From Paraburkholderia ribeironis (GTDB taxonomy: Bacteria; Pseudomonadota; Gammaproteobacteria; Burkholderiales; Burkholderiaceae), in contig NZ_CYGX02000083.1 in NCBI RefSeq assembly GCF_900019265.1, positions 1 to 42,013 of the forward strand: 42,013 bases of DNA. Reading direction: 5' to 3'. The notes beneath the pieces were generated by a model. That model was not told the origin of the DNA. It ran no database searches and worked only from the letters and a program-made list of their open reading frames with translations. A program made the translations under genes and the position numbers. Positions 16,627 through 25,578 of the stretch are shown piece after piece (position 1 is the first letter of the stretch; each line of letters begins with the position of its first letter).

Positions 16627-16687
16627 GCCCGCGACCCGCGCGCCGGTCATGCGACCCGCGCACCGGTCATGCGGCCCGGCGCACCGG
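16627..16687 (-). repeat. 20-bp tandem repeat (3 copies) starting at the DMT exporter stop codon
   Basis: In the sense of the DMT gene, the last coding bases plus stop (complement of 16687-16667) are followed by two near copies (16666-16647 and 16646-16627). The second copy, CCGGTGCGCGGGTCGCATGA, again ends in ATGA. The units differ by a few substitutions and one indel. Confidence 0.75.
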
Positions 16688-17554
16688 CGCGGCTCGCGAA
16701 AAGTGCCGTGCACCCGCCACGCAGGCGACTACCACGACAGTGACCAGAATCATCGCGGGTGGCACCTGTTCATGCAGCAGCAGCCCGGCGAGTAGCAGTC
16801 CGAAAAAAGGCTGCAGCAACTGCAGTTGCCCGACTGCGGCAATGCCGCCGAGCGCCAGCCCGCGATACCAGAACACGAAGCCGATCAGCATGCTGAACAG
16901 CGACACGTAGGCGAGCCCCCAAAGCGCGGCATGACTGACACCGTCGAAAGAAGCGGGCCGGGTCCACCATGCGAGCGGGAGCATCACCGGCAGCGACAGC
17001 ACGAGAGCCCACGAAATCACCTGCCAGCCGCCCAGATGCCGCGACAGGCGCGCGCCTTCCGCATAGCCCAGACCACATGCGACGATCGCGGCCAGCATCA
17101 ACGCGTCGCCGACTGGCGATGCGTCGATCCCGTGCCGCAATGCAAAGCCGACCACCGCGCCGCTGCCGAGCGCCGAGAAGAGCCAGAACGCCGGTTGCGG
17201 ACGCTCGCCGCCGCGCAGCACGCCGAAGATCGCGGTGGCGAGCGGCAGGAGGCCGACAAACACCACCGCATGCGCCGCGCTCACATGGCGCAGCGCCAGC
17301 GCCGTTAGAAGCGGAAAGCCGACGACCACGCCGAGTGCAACCACGAGCAGCGGAGTCAGATCGCGCCGGGCAGGACGTGTCTGGCGAAACAGCAGCAACA
17401 GCAACAGACCGAGCGTGCCGGCGATCGTCGCCCGGGCGACGGTCAGGAATACCGGGTCGAGGCCCTGCACGGCAAGACGCGTGGCCGGCAGCGAACCGCT
17501 GAAAATCAATACGCCGGCGAGGCCGCTAAGCCAGCCGTTGGTCGTCTTGTCCAT
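16667..17554 (-). CDS. DMT-superfamily (EamA) exporter
   Basis: This 295-aa inner-membrane protein has about ten hydrophobic helices in two EamA halves. The first half contains GLAGVLIFSGSLPATRLAV and HVSAAHAVVFVGLLPLATAIF. The second contains SLFSMLIGFVFWYRGLALGG and LQLLQPFFGLLLAGLLLHE, the usual signature ends of this family. Such proteins export amino acids or other metabolites. It is divergent from a MocR regulator, which probably controls it. Its final codons and stop are part of a three-copy tandem repeat. Confidence 0.9.
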   Translation of the reverse strand: MDKTTNGWLSGLAGVLIFSGSLPATRLAVQGLDPVFLTVARATIAGTLGLLLLLLFRQTRPARRDLTPLLVVALGVVVGFPLLTALALRHVSAAHAVVFVGLLPLATAIFGVLRGGERPQPAFWLFSALGSGAVVGFALRHGIDASPVGDALMLAAIVACGLGYAEGARLSRHLGGWQVISWALVLSLPVMLPLAWWTRPASFDGVSHAALWGLAYVSLFSMLIGFVFWYRGLALGGIAAVGQLQLLQPFFGLLLAGLLLHEQVPPAMILVTVVVVACVAGARHFSRAAPVRRAA

Positions 17555-17625
17555 CGGAAGAGTCCATGCTTATCAAGGGGAACGTCTAGCATCCGTGTTC
17601 TGGCCGTAAACGGTAAGCTACAGTC

Positions 17626-17667
17626 CAGTACAATTCACACGAACTGTACCGAACATGGAGCAGTACA
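17626..17667. promoter_or_regulatory. Probable MocR operator cluster in the divergent region
   Basis: Three copies of a GTACA core lie upstream of the MocR start: CAGTACA at 17626-17632, its inverted form ACTGTAC at 17643-17649, and CAGTACA at 17661-17667. The last adjoins the MocR ATG (17669). Inverted and direct copies together are typical of MocR-family sites. Binding could repress the regulator and activate the exporter. Confidence 0.5.
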
Positions 17668-17668
17668 G

Positions 17669-19108
17669 ATGGCGGAAGGTGACAGCAGTCGGATGAGCTC
17701 GGGCACGCGCGTCGGCGCCGTGATGGACAGTCTGCGCGAGCGCATCGCGAGCCGCTCGCTGATGCCGGGTGCGCGCGTGCCATCGATTCGCGCGATGACC
17801 GACACCTTGGGCGTATCCAAATCGACCGTGGTGGAAGCGTACGACCGGCTGGTCGCGGAAGGGACGATCGTTGCGCGCCGCGGCTCCGGGTTTTTCGTGT
17901 CGGGTCATGCACCGCCGCTCGCGCTCGCTGACCTCGGACCGCGTCTCGATCGTGAGGTCGATCCGCTGTGGTTGACGCGTCAGTCGCTGGAGGCGGGCGC
18001 GAAAGTTTTAAAACCTGGCTGCGGCTGGATGCCTGCATCCTGGCTGCCCGAAGACGGCGTGCGCCGCGCATTGCGCGCGGTGGCGCGCGATGCGCAGGCG
18101 CCGCTTGCCGACTACGCGAGCCCGAGTGGATTGCCGGCGCTGCGCCAGCAGCTCGCATGGCGGCTCGCGCAGCACGGTGTGCAAGCGCCGCCCGAGCAGA
18201 TCGTGTTGACCGACGGCGGCACGCACGCGCTCGATCTGGTGTGCCGTTTTCTGCTCGAGCCGGGCGATACGGTGCTGATCGACGATCCGTGCTACTTCAA
18301 CTTCCAGGCGCTGCTGCGCGCGCATCGTGCGCGCATCGTGAGCGTGCCCTACACGCGCAGCGGGCCGGATCTGGCGGCCTTCGAACGGGTGCTGATCGAG
18401 CATCGTCCGCGCCTTTACGTGACCAATTCGACGCTCCACAACCCGACTGGCGCGACGCTGGCGCCGGCCGTCGCGCATCGGCTGCTGAAGCTCGCGGGCG
18501 AACACGATCTGCTGATCGTCGAGGACGATATCTTCGCCGACTTCGAAGACGAGGCCGCGCCGCGTCTCGCCGCGTTCGACGGCCTCGCGCGGGTGGTGTC
18601 GATCGGCAGCTTCTCGAAGACGCTATCGGCGGCGGTGCGCTGCGGCTACATCGCCGCGCGAGCGGAGTGGATCGAGCCGCTAATCGATCTGAAGCTGGCC
18701 ACGTCGTTCGGCAATGGCCAGCTCGCGGCGAGCGTCGTGCATCGAATGTTGGTGGACGGCACTTACCGGCGGCATCTGGAAACGATGCGCTCGAAGCTCG
18801 CCGACGCGATGGGCGACACGATAAGACGTCTCGGCCATGCGGGCCTCGACATCTGGACGCGGCCGCGTGCTGGCATGTTCGTGTGGGCAAGTCTGCCGGA
18901 TTCGCTCGATGCCGCCGACGTCGCACGTCACGCACTCGCTGCGAACGTGGTGTTCGCGCCGGGCAATGTGTTCAGCGCGTCGCAATCGCCCGCTGGCTTT
19001 CTGCGCTTTAACGTATCGCAATCCAATCGCCCGAAGGTGTACGAGGCGCTTCAACGGGCGATGGAGCTGGCGGCCGCATCGAGCGCAACGCAGCGGGAGC
19101 GCGCGTGA
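17669..19108 (+). CDS. MocR-family PLP-dependent transcriptional regulator
   Basis: This 479-aa protein fuses an N-terminal GntR winged HTH (about 10-80, with VPSIRAMTDTLGVSKSTVVE and RRGSGFFV) to a class I aminotransferase-like domain (about 115-465). PLP-binding residues are visible: Asn258 in HNPTG, the EDDIFADF aspartates near 286-287 and the Schiff-base Lys317 in SIGSFSKTLSAAVRCG. In the MocR/PdxR/TauR group the C-terminal domain senses ligands through PLP. It is divergent from the EamA exporter and is its likely regulator. The ATG lies next to a putative operator repeat; no strong ribosome site is seen. Confidence 0.92.
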   Translation: MAEGDSSRMSSGTRVGAVMDSLRERIASRSLMPGARVPSIRAMTDTLGVSKSTVVEAYDRLVAEGTIVARRGSGFFVSGHAPPLALADLGPRLDREVDPLWLTRQSLEAGAKVLKPGCGWMPASWLPEDGVRRALRAVARDAQAPLADYASPSGLPALRQQLAWRLAQHGVQAPPEQIVLTDGGTHALDLVCRFLLEPGDTVLIDDPCYFNFQALLRAHRARIVSVPYTRSGPDLAAFERVLIEHRPRLYVTNSTLHNPTGATLAPAVAHRLLKLAGEHDLLIVEDDIFADFEDEAAPRLAAFDGLARVVSIGSFSKTLSAAVRCGYIAARAEWIEPLIDLKLATSFGNGQLAASVVHRMLVDGTYRRHLETMRSKLADAMGDTIRRLGHAGLDIWTRPRAGMFVWASLPDSLDAADVARHALAANVVFAPGNVFSASQSPAGFLRFNVSQSNRPKVYEALQRAMELAAASSATQRERA

Positions 19109-19136
19109 CCGCGTGCGTCCCGCTATCCGGGCGACG

Positions 19137-20210
19137 CTATTTGCACAGCAGGAGCAGGCGCTCCTGATCCGTACAGGTGGAGCGGGGTTTCGGCGTGGCT
19201 TGCGTGGCGGTCGCGCTGACCGCCGCGCTGCGGTTGGCGAGGCATTGGCGCAGATGCTTTTCCATCGGCCCATAATATTTCCAGCCGCGCACGAGTGTCG
19301 GCAATTCGAGCTTCACCTGCTTCCACTTCGGATGCCCGTGTTCCTGCAGATTGTCGAAGTTGGCGCACAGCGAGTCGGCGAAGTGATTCAGATTGCCGAC
19401 GGTGTCGCGCAGGCCATAATCGTAGGTGACCAGAAAGGCCTTCACGGTCAGCGTGGGAACATCCTCTTTCAGCCAGTTCGGGTAGCTGCTCGCGCGAATC
19501 GTTGCCGGGAAGTAGATCTGTTTGGCGCGCGTGGTTTCGGGCGCGGCCGGATCGGCCCGCAAAAGGCGGATCTGCTGCTGCAGATCGGGATTCATGTCAT
19601 TGAATAGTTTCGCGGGTTGCCCGACAACGATGATCGCCACGTCCACCTTCTTCACGATCAGCGCGGCCAGCGCGTCTTCGTTGCTCAGGTGCTGGACGTT
19701 CTGCTCGGGAATCGGCTGGCCGAACATCAGGTGATACAGCGTCGTGGCCGACTGTGCCGTGCCACTGCCGAACAGGCCGATGCTGATGTTCTTGTCCTTG
19801 ATGTCGGCGAGGGTCTTCATCGGCGAGTCCGCGCGCACCACGACGTTAATTTCCTCGTCATAGAGCGGCATGATGAGCCGTAGCGGCCGGATCGTCGTGC
19901 CCGCGTCGGGGTTGCCCGCATTGGCCATGTCGATGTAGGCCTGGTACACGTCGGACTGCACCAGCGCGAGCTTCACGCCAGGCTCGAAGCGCATGCGCTG
20001 CACGTTTTCAGCCGAGCCCTTGGAGGCCACCACTTCAAGGTCGATGCCCGCCGGCTGCGCGACCCATTTCGACAGATCCTGGCCGATCTGGATGTAAGTG
20101 CCGCGCTCCGGACCCGTGACGATCTTGTAGTGCGCCGGTTCCGCGCCGGCCAGCGAAGATACGACTATCAGCACCAGCCCCAGCCATCCCGTCAGAAGTC
20201 TCTTCAGCAT
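19137..20210 (-). CDS. Orphan TAXI-family TRAP solute-binding protein
   Basis: This 357-aa secreted protein has a signal peptide at about 1-23 (ending LAGA). The TAXI fold is recognisable in YKIVTGPERGTYIQIGQDLS, EVVASKGSAENVQRMRF, KLALVQSDVYQAY and GLFGSGTAQSATTLYHLMFG. TAXI proteins normally feed a fused DctQM permease, but no permease gene is nearby. The C-terminal tail carries several cysteines and polar residues outside the core domain. It is convergent with the MocR gene. The substrate is unknown; glutamate and other dicarboxylates are typical for the family. Confidence 0.86.
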   Translation of the reverse strand: MLKRLLTGWLGLVLIVVSSLAGAEPAHYKIVTGPERGTYIQIGQDLSKWVAQPAGIDLEVVASKGSAENVQRMRFEPGVKLALVQSDVYQAYIDMANAGNPDAGTTIRPLRLIMPLYDEEINVVVRADSPMKTLADIKDKNISIGLFGSGTAQSATTLYHLMFGQPIPEQNVQHLSNEDALAALIVKKVDVAIIVVGQPAKLFNDMNPDLQQQIRLLRADPAAPETTRAKQIYFPATIRASSYPNWLKEDVPTLTVKAFLVTYDYGLRDTVGNLNHFADSLCANFDNLQEHGHPKWKQVKLELPTLVRGWKYYGPMEKHLRQCLANRSAAVSATATQATPKPRSTCTDQERLLLLCK

Positions 20211-20403
20211 GGTCTATCTACCTATCGGTCGGATTTGTCCAGCTTCACGCGTCGATGGGCGTGAAGCACCAGTGAGCCGGTTGCCATGTCATGTTCGATG
20301 CGCTTTCACGGCTATGTCCGTGTGTTGCCGCTCAAAGGATACGCAATAGCGCGTGCGATTAGTGCGGATAGCGGCGAACTAATTCGGTATCCAAACAAAT
20401 TAT

Positions 20404-21672
20404 CTACTCGTCGGGCGATGTCTCGGTGGAACCACTGGTGCTGTTCGGTGCCGCGTGCTTCCAACCGGTGTGCCTCAACGCATGTGCGTGCGCTGTGCGA
20501 CCATTCGCGCCGCGCCCGGCCGTGCCCGCGGTGCCTTTTGCGTCGGCGGGCGGCGCGGCCGGGACGAGTTCGGCGGTGGCCGGCATCACTGCGGGCAAGG
20601 GCGCTTGCAGTTGCGCCTGTTGCGATGCCGGTACAGGCTGCGCTTGCGCAAGCGGCTTGTCTTGCGCTGGATCGACGTTCGAGGCGTGCGGGCTGAGTGG
20701 CGCCCAGCCGGTCTCACGAATCACGCGTGCGAGAATGCTCTTCGCCGTGTCGTTGCCGGTGTCGAGCGTGAGCGCCTCGTTGGCATGCTGGCGCGCGCAG
20801 GGCCACGCTTGCTGAGCGACGCACAGTTGCGCAGCCTGCAACGCGGCGTCGCGACGCGCGGTCAGCGGCCGCAGCTCGGCGGCGAGATTCTGCGCGTCGG
20901 CGTTGCCCGGTTGCAATGTTTGCGCGGCGCCGAGCGCGACTTGCGCGGTGGACAGATCGTTGGCGTGAAACGCGAGGCGTGCGGCCTGCAACGCTTGCGC
21001 GGCATCGTGGAATTGCGTTGCGGGTTTGGCCGGCGCGGCGGCTACCGGCGGCGGCGTGACGGGCGCGGGCTTCGGCGCGGTAGCCGGAACGGCGGGCCTG
21101 ACTGCGGCAGATGGAGGCTGCGATTGAGTCGATCGAGTCGATTGAGTCGCTGCGAACGGTGCGATCGTGCCGGTCGTTGTTCTGGCGTCCTGATTAGTGT
21201 TGGTGGGCTGTTCGAGACTCACGTCCGCCGAATCGTTGTTGTCGCTCCATAGTGCATAACCGACATAGGCCAGCACGATTGCGACGCCAGCCAGCATTGC
21301 GAACAGCACTGTGCGAACCGTCAGTACCGGGCGCGGCGCAACCGGCGGGGCGTCGAGGGGTGACATCGGCGCATGGGGCGACACGAGCGCCGTACGCATT
21401 GCGGGTTCGGCAAGCGCAGCGTCATCGGCTTGCACTGCGTGAGCCGTGGAATCGTTTTCGTGTGGCGGGTTCGGCTCGTCGTCGGACTTTCGCGCGGACT
21501 TGTTCGTGGCGCTCGCGCGGCTGACGGGAATCGCGCTGTGTTTGTGCGATCCGGTATCGAGCGGGTGCACCGCGCCGCAATACGGACAGTAGTCGACTTG
21601 TCGGTACAGCGCACCGCCACACCGTTTGCAGGGCATCGGAAAGCTATGCCCGAGTGCGTTCTGGGTGGACAT
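20404..21672 (-). CDS. Zinc-ribbon, single-pass membrane protein of unknown function
   Basis: This 422-aa protein begins with a zinc ribbon (Cys15-x2-Cys18 and Cys29-x2-Cys32 in CKRCGG and CPYCGA). A polar linker follows, then one membrane helix at about 121-142 (VLFAMLAGVAIVLAYVGYAL). A Pro/Ala/Thr-rich segment leads to an Ala-rich helical region that looks TPR-like (about 260-350), ending in a low-complexity tail. The layout implies a cytoplasmic N-terminus and periplasmic repeats. I chose ATG 21672 (MSTQNALGHS) over the upstream extension, which has no family-like sequence. I do not know the function. Confidence 0.7.
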   Translation of the reverse strand: MSTQNALGHSFPMPCKRCGGALYRQVDYCPYCGAVHPLDTGSHKHSAIPVSRASATNKSARKSDDEPNPPHENDSTAHAVQADDAALAEPAMRTALVSPHAPMSPLDAPPVAPRPVLTVRTVLFAMLAGVAIVLAYVGYALWSDNNDSADVSLEQPTNTNQDARTTTGTIAPFAATQSTRSTQSQPPSAAVRPAVPATAPKPAPVTPPPVAAAPAKPATQFHDAAQALQAARLAFHANDLSTAQVALGAAQTLQPGNADAQNLAAELRPLTARRDAALQAAQLCVAQQAWPCARQHANEALTLDTGNDTAKSILARVIRETGWAPLSPHASNVDPAQDKPLAQAQPVPASQQAQLQAPLPAVMPATAELVPAAPPADAKGTAGTAGRGANGRTAHAHALRHTGWKHAAPNSTSGSTETSPDE

Positions 21673-22037
21673 GTCGTGGACCCACCTGTGGAAAACGATG
21701 CCGTTAAGGCATGCTCCGGATCGCGTTGATGCTGGAGCATTGTCCGCGGAATCACGATCCACATGCGCCGGAGAGTCTTGAGACGCAAGCCACGCTTGCG
21801 TCGGTTCCAATATGTGGCGTTTCGTTCGCAACGTCAATCAACGTTCCTACCAATCGCAACGTCGAACGATATTCGCTCCATTTCTATGTGCGCTACCACA
21901 CATAAACCGGTATGACGAAACGCGGTCTATGTCGGCAAGACGAATCGGTGCGAGATTTTTTCACGCGCGCTTCATGTAGCGGCGAAACGTGAACAGGTTG
22001 CGGCGGCGGTGCGCCACGCGATCGGGCGAGCATCGAA
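21673..22037. other. Intergenic stretch without a recognised gene
   Basis: This lies between the zinc-ribbon gene start and the terminator of the DHA2 gene. It is less GC-rich around 21,800-21,960 and probably holds the zinc-ribbon gene promoter. No convincing hexamer pair, operator or conserved peptide was found. Confidence 0.4.
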
Positions 22038-22042
22038 ACAAC

Positions 22043-22074
22043 ACGAGGTCGACGCATGCGGCGTTCGACCTCGT
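22043..22074 (-). terminator. Terminator of the DHA2 efflux gene
   Basis: On the minus strand ACGAGGTCGA (22074-22065) and TCGACCTCGT (22052-22043) form a perfect 10-bp stem around a 12-base loop. GTTGTTTCG follows. It lies 43 bases past the transporter stop. Confidence 0.65.
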
Positions 22075-22116
22075 CGTTAAGCACTTGCATCAAGCGCCTC
22101 GTGAGCACACAGGCGC

Positions 22117-23652
22117 TCAGTGCTTGCGCAGCGGATGATCTTTCAACAACCATGCGAGCACGAAGGCCAGCACCACCACGCAGGCGGCCGCGAGATACAC
22201 CGTGTGCAGCGCGCCGGCGAACGCGTGCAGATAGTCGTCGCGCAATGCTTCGGGTAACTGATGGATCGCGGCGGGGCCCAGCGCGTGCGGCAGCTCGGTG
22301 TCGGGTGGGAGCAGTTTCTCGAGGCGGCTCGCGAGCCCGTTCGAAAACACCGCGCCGAAGCCGGCCACGCCGATGGAGCCGCCGATCGAACGGAACAGCG
22401 TCGCGCCCGAAGTGGCCACACCCACGTATTTGAATTCGACCGTGTTCTGCACAGCGAGGATCAGCACCTGCATCACCATGCCGAGGCCGCAACCGAGCAG
22501 ACCCATGTATAGGTACATCACATGAATCGGCGTGTTGAGCTGCAGACGCGAGAGCAGCAGCATCGCGACCGCCACGAGGAAGGTGCCCATGATCGGGAAC
22601 ATGCGGTACCTGCCGATCTTGCTGATCAAACGGCCGGTCACCATCGACATCATGAACAGACCGCCCATCATCGGCAGCATCTGCATGCCGGCTTGCGTTG
22701 GCGTGGAGCTTTTCACCACCTGCAAATAGAGCGGCACGAACGTGACCGAGCCGAACAGCGACACGCCGATGATGAAGCCGATCAGACTGCTCAGCAAAAA
22801 CGTGCGTTGCCGGAAGAGTTCGAGCGGCATGATCGGTTCGACCGCGCTGCGCTCTTCATGAATGAAACCCCAGATCGACACCAGCCCCATGCCCAGCGTG
22901 AACCACAGTTGCGGCGACGACCACGGCAGGATCGTGCCGCCCTGGCTCGTAAACAGGATGATGCAGGTGAGCGCGCCCGCGAGAAACGCGGCGCCCATGT
23001 AGTCGATGGTGTGCTTCACGTGACGAACGTGCGGCCTGAAGACCGCGCCGATCACGACGAGCGAAACGATGCCGAGCGGCAGGTTGATGTAGAAGATCCA
23101 GCGCCACGTGAGGTGTTCGACGAGAAAGCCGCCGAGCAGCGGCCCGATCACCGTGGCGAGACCAAACACGCCGCCGAACACGCCCTGGTAGCGGCCACGC
23201 TCGGCAGGCGGAATCACGTCGGCGATCGCGGCCATCGTCACGACCAGCAGCCCGCCGCCGCCGAGCCCCTGCAGCGCGCGCAGCACGATCAGCTGGGTCA
23301 TGTTCTGCGCGGCTCCGCACAATGCGGAGCCGACCAGGAACACGATGATCGCCGTCTGCAGCACGATCTTGCGGCCGAACAGGTCGCCGAATTTGCCGTA
23401 TAGCGGCACGACGATGGTCGAGCTGAGCAGGTAGGCAGTCACCACCCAGGACAGATTGTTGAGCCCGCCAAGTTCGCCGACGATGGTCGGCAGCGCGGTT
23501 GAAACGATCGTCTGATCGAGTGCCGCGAGCAGCATGACCAACAGCAGCGCCGGAAACAGCAGACGGATAGGCGGGTGGCCGGCGGTTGGCGAGTCTGCCC
23601 GTGAGTCCGCCTGGACAGGCTCGGCGGATTGAGTCGTGGTCGGATGTTTCAT
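22117..23652 (-). CDS. DHA2-family (EmrB/QacA) multidrug efflux MFS transporter
   Basis: This 511-aa inner-membrane drug:proton antiporter has about 14 helices. Signatures are LDQTIVSTALPTIVGELGG in TM1, KFGDLFGRK in the first loop (motif A), LRALQGLGGGGLLVVTMAAI, and the antiporter motif C region GVFGLATVIGPLLGGFLV. No EmrA-like fusion protein or outer-membrane factor adjoins it, so it probably works alone. It is divergent from a TetR regulator with an AT-rich palindrome between them. Only 23 bases separate that palindrome from the ATG at 23652, and no ribosome site is evident. Confidence 0.92.
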   Translation of the reverse strand: MKHPTTTQSAEPVQADSRADSPTAGHPPIRLLFPALLLVMLLAALDQTIVSTALPTIVGELGGLNNLSWVVTAYLLSSTIVVPLYGKFGDLFGRKIVLQTAIIVFLVGSALCGAAQNMTQLIVLRALQGLGGGGLLVVTMAAIADVIPPAERGRYQGVFGGVFGLATVIGPLLGGFLVEHLTWRWIFYINLPLGIVSLVVIGAVFRPHVRHVKHTIDYMGAAFLAGALTCIILFTSQGGTILPWSSPQLWFTLGMGLVSIWGFIHEERSAVEPIMPLELFRQRTFLLSSLIGFIIGVSLFGSVTFVPLYLQVVKSSTPTQAGMQMLPMMGGLFMMSMVTGRLISKIGRYRMFPIMGTFLVAVAMLLLSRLQLNTPIHVMYLYMGLLGCGLGMVMQVLILAVQNTVEFKYVGVATSGATLFRSIGGSIGVAGFGAVFSNGLASRLEKLLPPDTELPHALGPAAIHQLPEALRDDYLHAFAGALHTVYLAAACVVVLAFVLAWLLKDHPLRKH

Positions 23653-23674
23653 GGCGCCAGTGCATTGAAATTAA

Positions 23675-23690
23675 TTAATTCGAAGATTAA
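23675..23690. promoter_or_regulatory. Candidate TetR operator between the efflux pump and its regulator
   Basis: TTAAT (23675-23679) and ATTAA (23686-23690) form an inverted repeat around TCGAAG in a conspicuously AT-rich stretch. TTCGA recurs at 23679-23683 and 23695-23699. It overlaps the expected promoters of both divergent genes. Confidence 0.5.
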
Positions 23691-23727
23691 TATATTCGAC
23701 ATCGCTTCACTCGTCAAACTGAATGCT

Positions 23728-24519
23728 ATGGCAAGGATTCCGTCAGGTGAACCCGCGGCGAAACAGGCGACATCGGTCGCGACGTCCGCAAAAGCAGGCG
23801 ACGCGCCGAAGCGCGTTGTCCAGGCCGCGTCGCAGAAGGCTGGTTCCGCGACCACCGCGTCCGCGACCACCGCGCCAGCCCGCCGCCCGGGCAGGCCGAC
23901 GGGCGCAGCGCGTGGTCCACAGCAGCGCAGCCGTCTGCTCGACGCTGCGCTCGCGCTGTTCGCGCGGCAGGGAATCGTCGATACCACGCTTGGCGAGATT
24001 GCCCGCGAGGCGGGTTTCACGCCGGCGATGATGCACTACTACTTCAAGACGCGCGACCAGCTGCTCGATGTACTGATCGATGAGCGCTTCGCGCCGCTGC
24101 GCGCGGGCCTCGGCGCGCCGTTTGAGGAGCACCCCGACGATCCGGTGGCGGCGATCACGCAGCTCACGCAGCGGCTGGTGCAGGTGGCGAGCGAGCATCC
24201 GTGGTTTCCGTCGCTGTGGGTGCGCGAAGTCATCAGCGACGGCGGCCTGCTGCGTCAGCGTATGTATGAACGGTTCGGCGACGCGCATCAGAAGGCGTCG
24301 CTGTCGTACATCGAGCGCTGGCAACGGGAAGGGCGTCTGAACGCGGGGTTGGAGCCCGCGCTGGTGTTCGTCACCTTGCTCGGGCTGACGATTCTGCCGC
24401 TCGCCACGCTGAAGCTGTGGCGCAACGATCCGCTACGATGCAAGATCGGCGGCGCGGAAATCGCGCGGCATGCGGTCGCTTTGCTGGTTCAGGGAATCGG
24501 ACCGAACAAAACAGACTGA
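23728..24519 (+). CDS. TetR/AcrR-family regulator, probable repressor of the DHA2 pump
   Basis: This 263-aa protein has a long Ala/Thr-rich basic tail of about 60 residues before the HTH domain. The HTH reads RSRLLDAALALFARQGIVDT and LGEIAREAGFTPAMMHYYFK (about 67-107). A helical ligand-binding domain follows. The N-terminal tail with RRPGRPTG resembles an AT-hook-like basic patch, which is unusual for the family. ATG 23728 is chosen because the upstream open frame runs through the AT-rich operator. Divergence from the efflux gene is the classical arrangement for a pump and its repressor. Confidence 0.87.
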   Translation: MARIPSGEPAAKQATSVATSAKAGDAPKRVVQAASQKAGSATTASATTAPARRPGRPTGAARGPQQRSRLLDAALALFARQGIVDTTLGEIAREAGFTPAMMHYYFKTRDQLLDVLIDERFAPLRAGLGAPFEEHPDDPVAAITQLTQRLVQVASEHPWFPSLWVREVISDGGLLRQRMYERFGDAHQKASLSYIERWQREGRLNAGLEPALVFVTLLGLTILPLATLKLWRNDPLRCKIGGAEIARHAVALLVQGIGPNKTD

Positions 24520-24599
24520 GGCCGCGTGTGCGTCGACCTATGCGGACGTTGGCCGACGCCTCGACTCGCCGGGCGCGGCTGGCCGACGCTGCGCTCGCA

Positions 24600-24770
24600 A
24601 CCCGGCGGCGGCCCGGCGCGACAGCGGCGGCCCTCTCGAACGGAATTACCACGGCACCGCCTGCGTCGCCCACGATGACATCGCCCGCCGACACGGCAAC
24701 GCTGTCGCACGCGCTCCGCACCCGGCCCCACACCCGCGCAATACCAGGCCGACGAGGCACGTGACGTGCT
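24600..24770 (-). pseudogene. Decayed fragment of an RraA-like gene
   Basis: One minus-strand frame reads CDSVAVSAGDVIVGDAGGAV followed by VIPFERAAAVA (codons within about 24620-24711). This matches the C-terminal pattern of the RraA/HMG-aldolase-like family, where a GDxVVGDxDGVVVVP run precedes a helix. No start, no N-terminal domain and no coherent continuation in any frame were seen, so it is probably a relic. The rest of the 546-base gap (24520-25065) shows nothing recognisable. Confidence 0.45.
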
Positions 24771-25065
24771 ACCCAACGGGATGAACGCGAACGCCACGCA
24801 AGCTGACCCAGCTTGCCGCTGTCGCAGAACATTGCAAAACACGCATGACGCTGGGCGGAAAAAGACCGTGTGAACGGGGTTTGCACATGCCGCCGTGGCG
24901 GATGCTGTGTCGGCATCGGTCGACCAGGGGTGGGCGCCGGTGGCCGGTTTTTCATCGGCGCGCAATTTGGGCGCGTTACGTTACTCTGCGCACGTGTTGC
25001 GTCCGGGCCATGTTTTACAATCTTGGGCCAGTGTGCAACTCGGTGCATGAAATCGAGTCGGAACC

Positions 25066-25578
25066 ATGAACAGCAACATCGCAGCCGCGCAAGTCCGCGG
25101 CAAGCAGCGGGAAGAAACGTTGGCCACCTCTGACGGCCTAACCGGTTTTCTAGAGCAACAACAGGAAATGAACGCAGCATTGAGACTGGATCAGGCAACG
25201 ATCGTGCTTGTAGAAGACGACCCGGATAGCCGGGAATCGCTGACCTTGTTACTCGAGGCGGAAGGCGCAAAGGTCTGCGCCGTCGCGGATGCGGAGGAGG
25301 GCGTCGAAGTGGCGGTGCGGTTGTTGCCCGACGCGGTCGTCTGTGATCTGGATTTGCCGGCCATGGATGGCTTCTATCTGATCCAGCGGCTGCGCGAGCA
25401 TGAAATTCGCAGCGATCACTTGCCGTCGGTCGCGGTGGCGCTCACCGGTCACACGGAGGACGCCTACCGTTTGCGCAGCATCGGCGAAGGCTTTCAGCAC
25501 TTCATGACCAAACCGGCTTTGCCCGACGACCTCGTAACGTTGCTGCACGACGCGATCGACGCCCGCGCGGCGCGCTGA
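25066..25578 (+). CDS. Receiver-only response regulator
   Basis: This 170-aa protein has a single CheY-like domain at about residues 43-168 and no output domain. The acidic pair is Asp51-Asp52 in IVLVEDDPDS. The phospho-acceptor is Asp94 in VVCDLDLPAMDGF, the switch Thr is in VALTGH, and the conserved Lys is in MTKPALP. A 40-residue N-terminal extension of low predicted order precedes it. No histidine kinase adjoins the gene, so it may act in a phosphorelay with a distant hybrid kinase. Confidence 0.87.
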   Translation: MNSNIAAAQVRGKQREETLATSDGLTGFLEQQQEMNAALRLDQATIVLVEDDPDSRESLTLLLEAEGAKVCAVADAEEGVEVAVRLLPDAVVCDLDLPAMDGFYLIQRLREHEIRSDHLPSVAVALTGHTEDAYRLRSIGEGFQHFMTKPALPDDLVTLLHDAIDARAAR

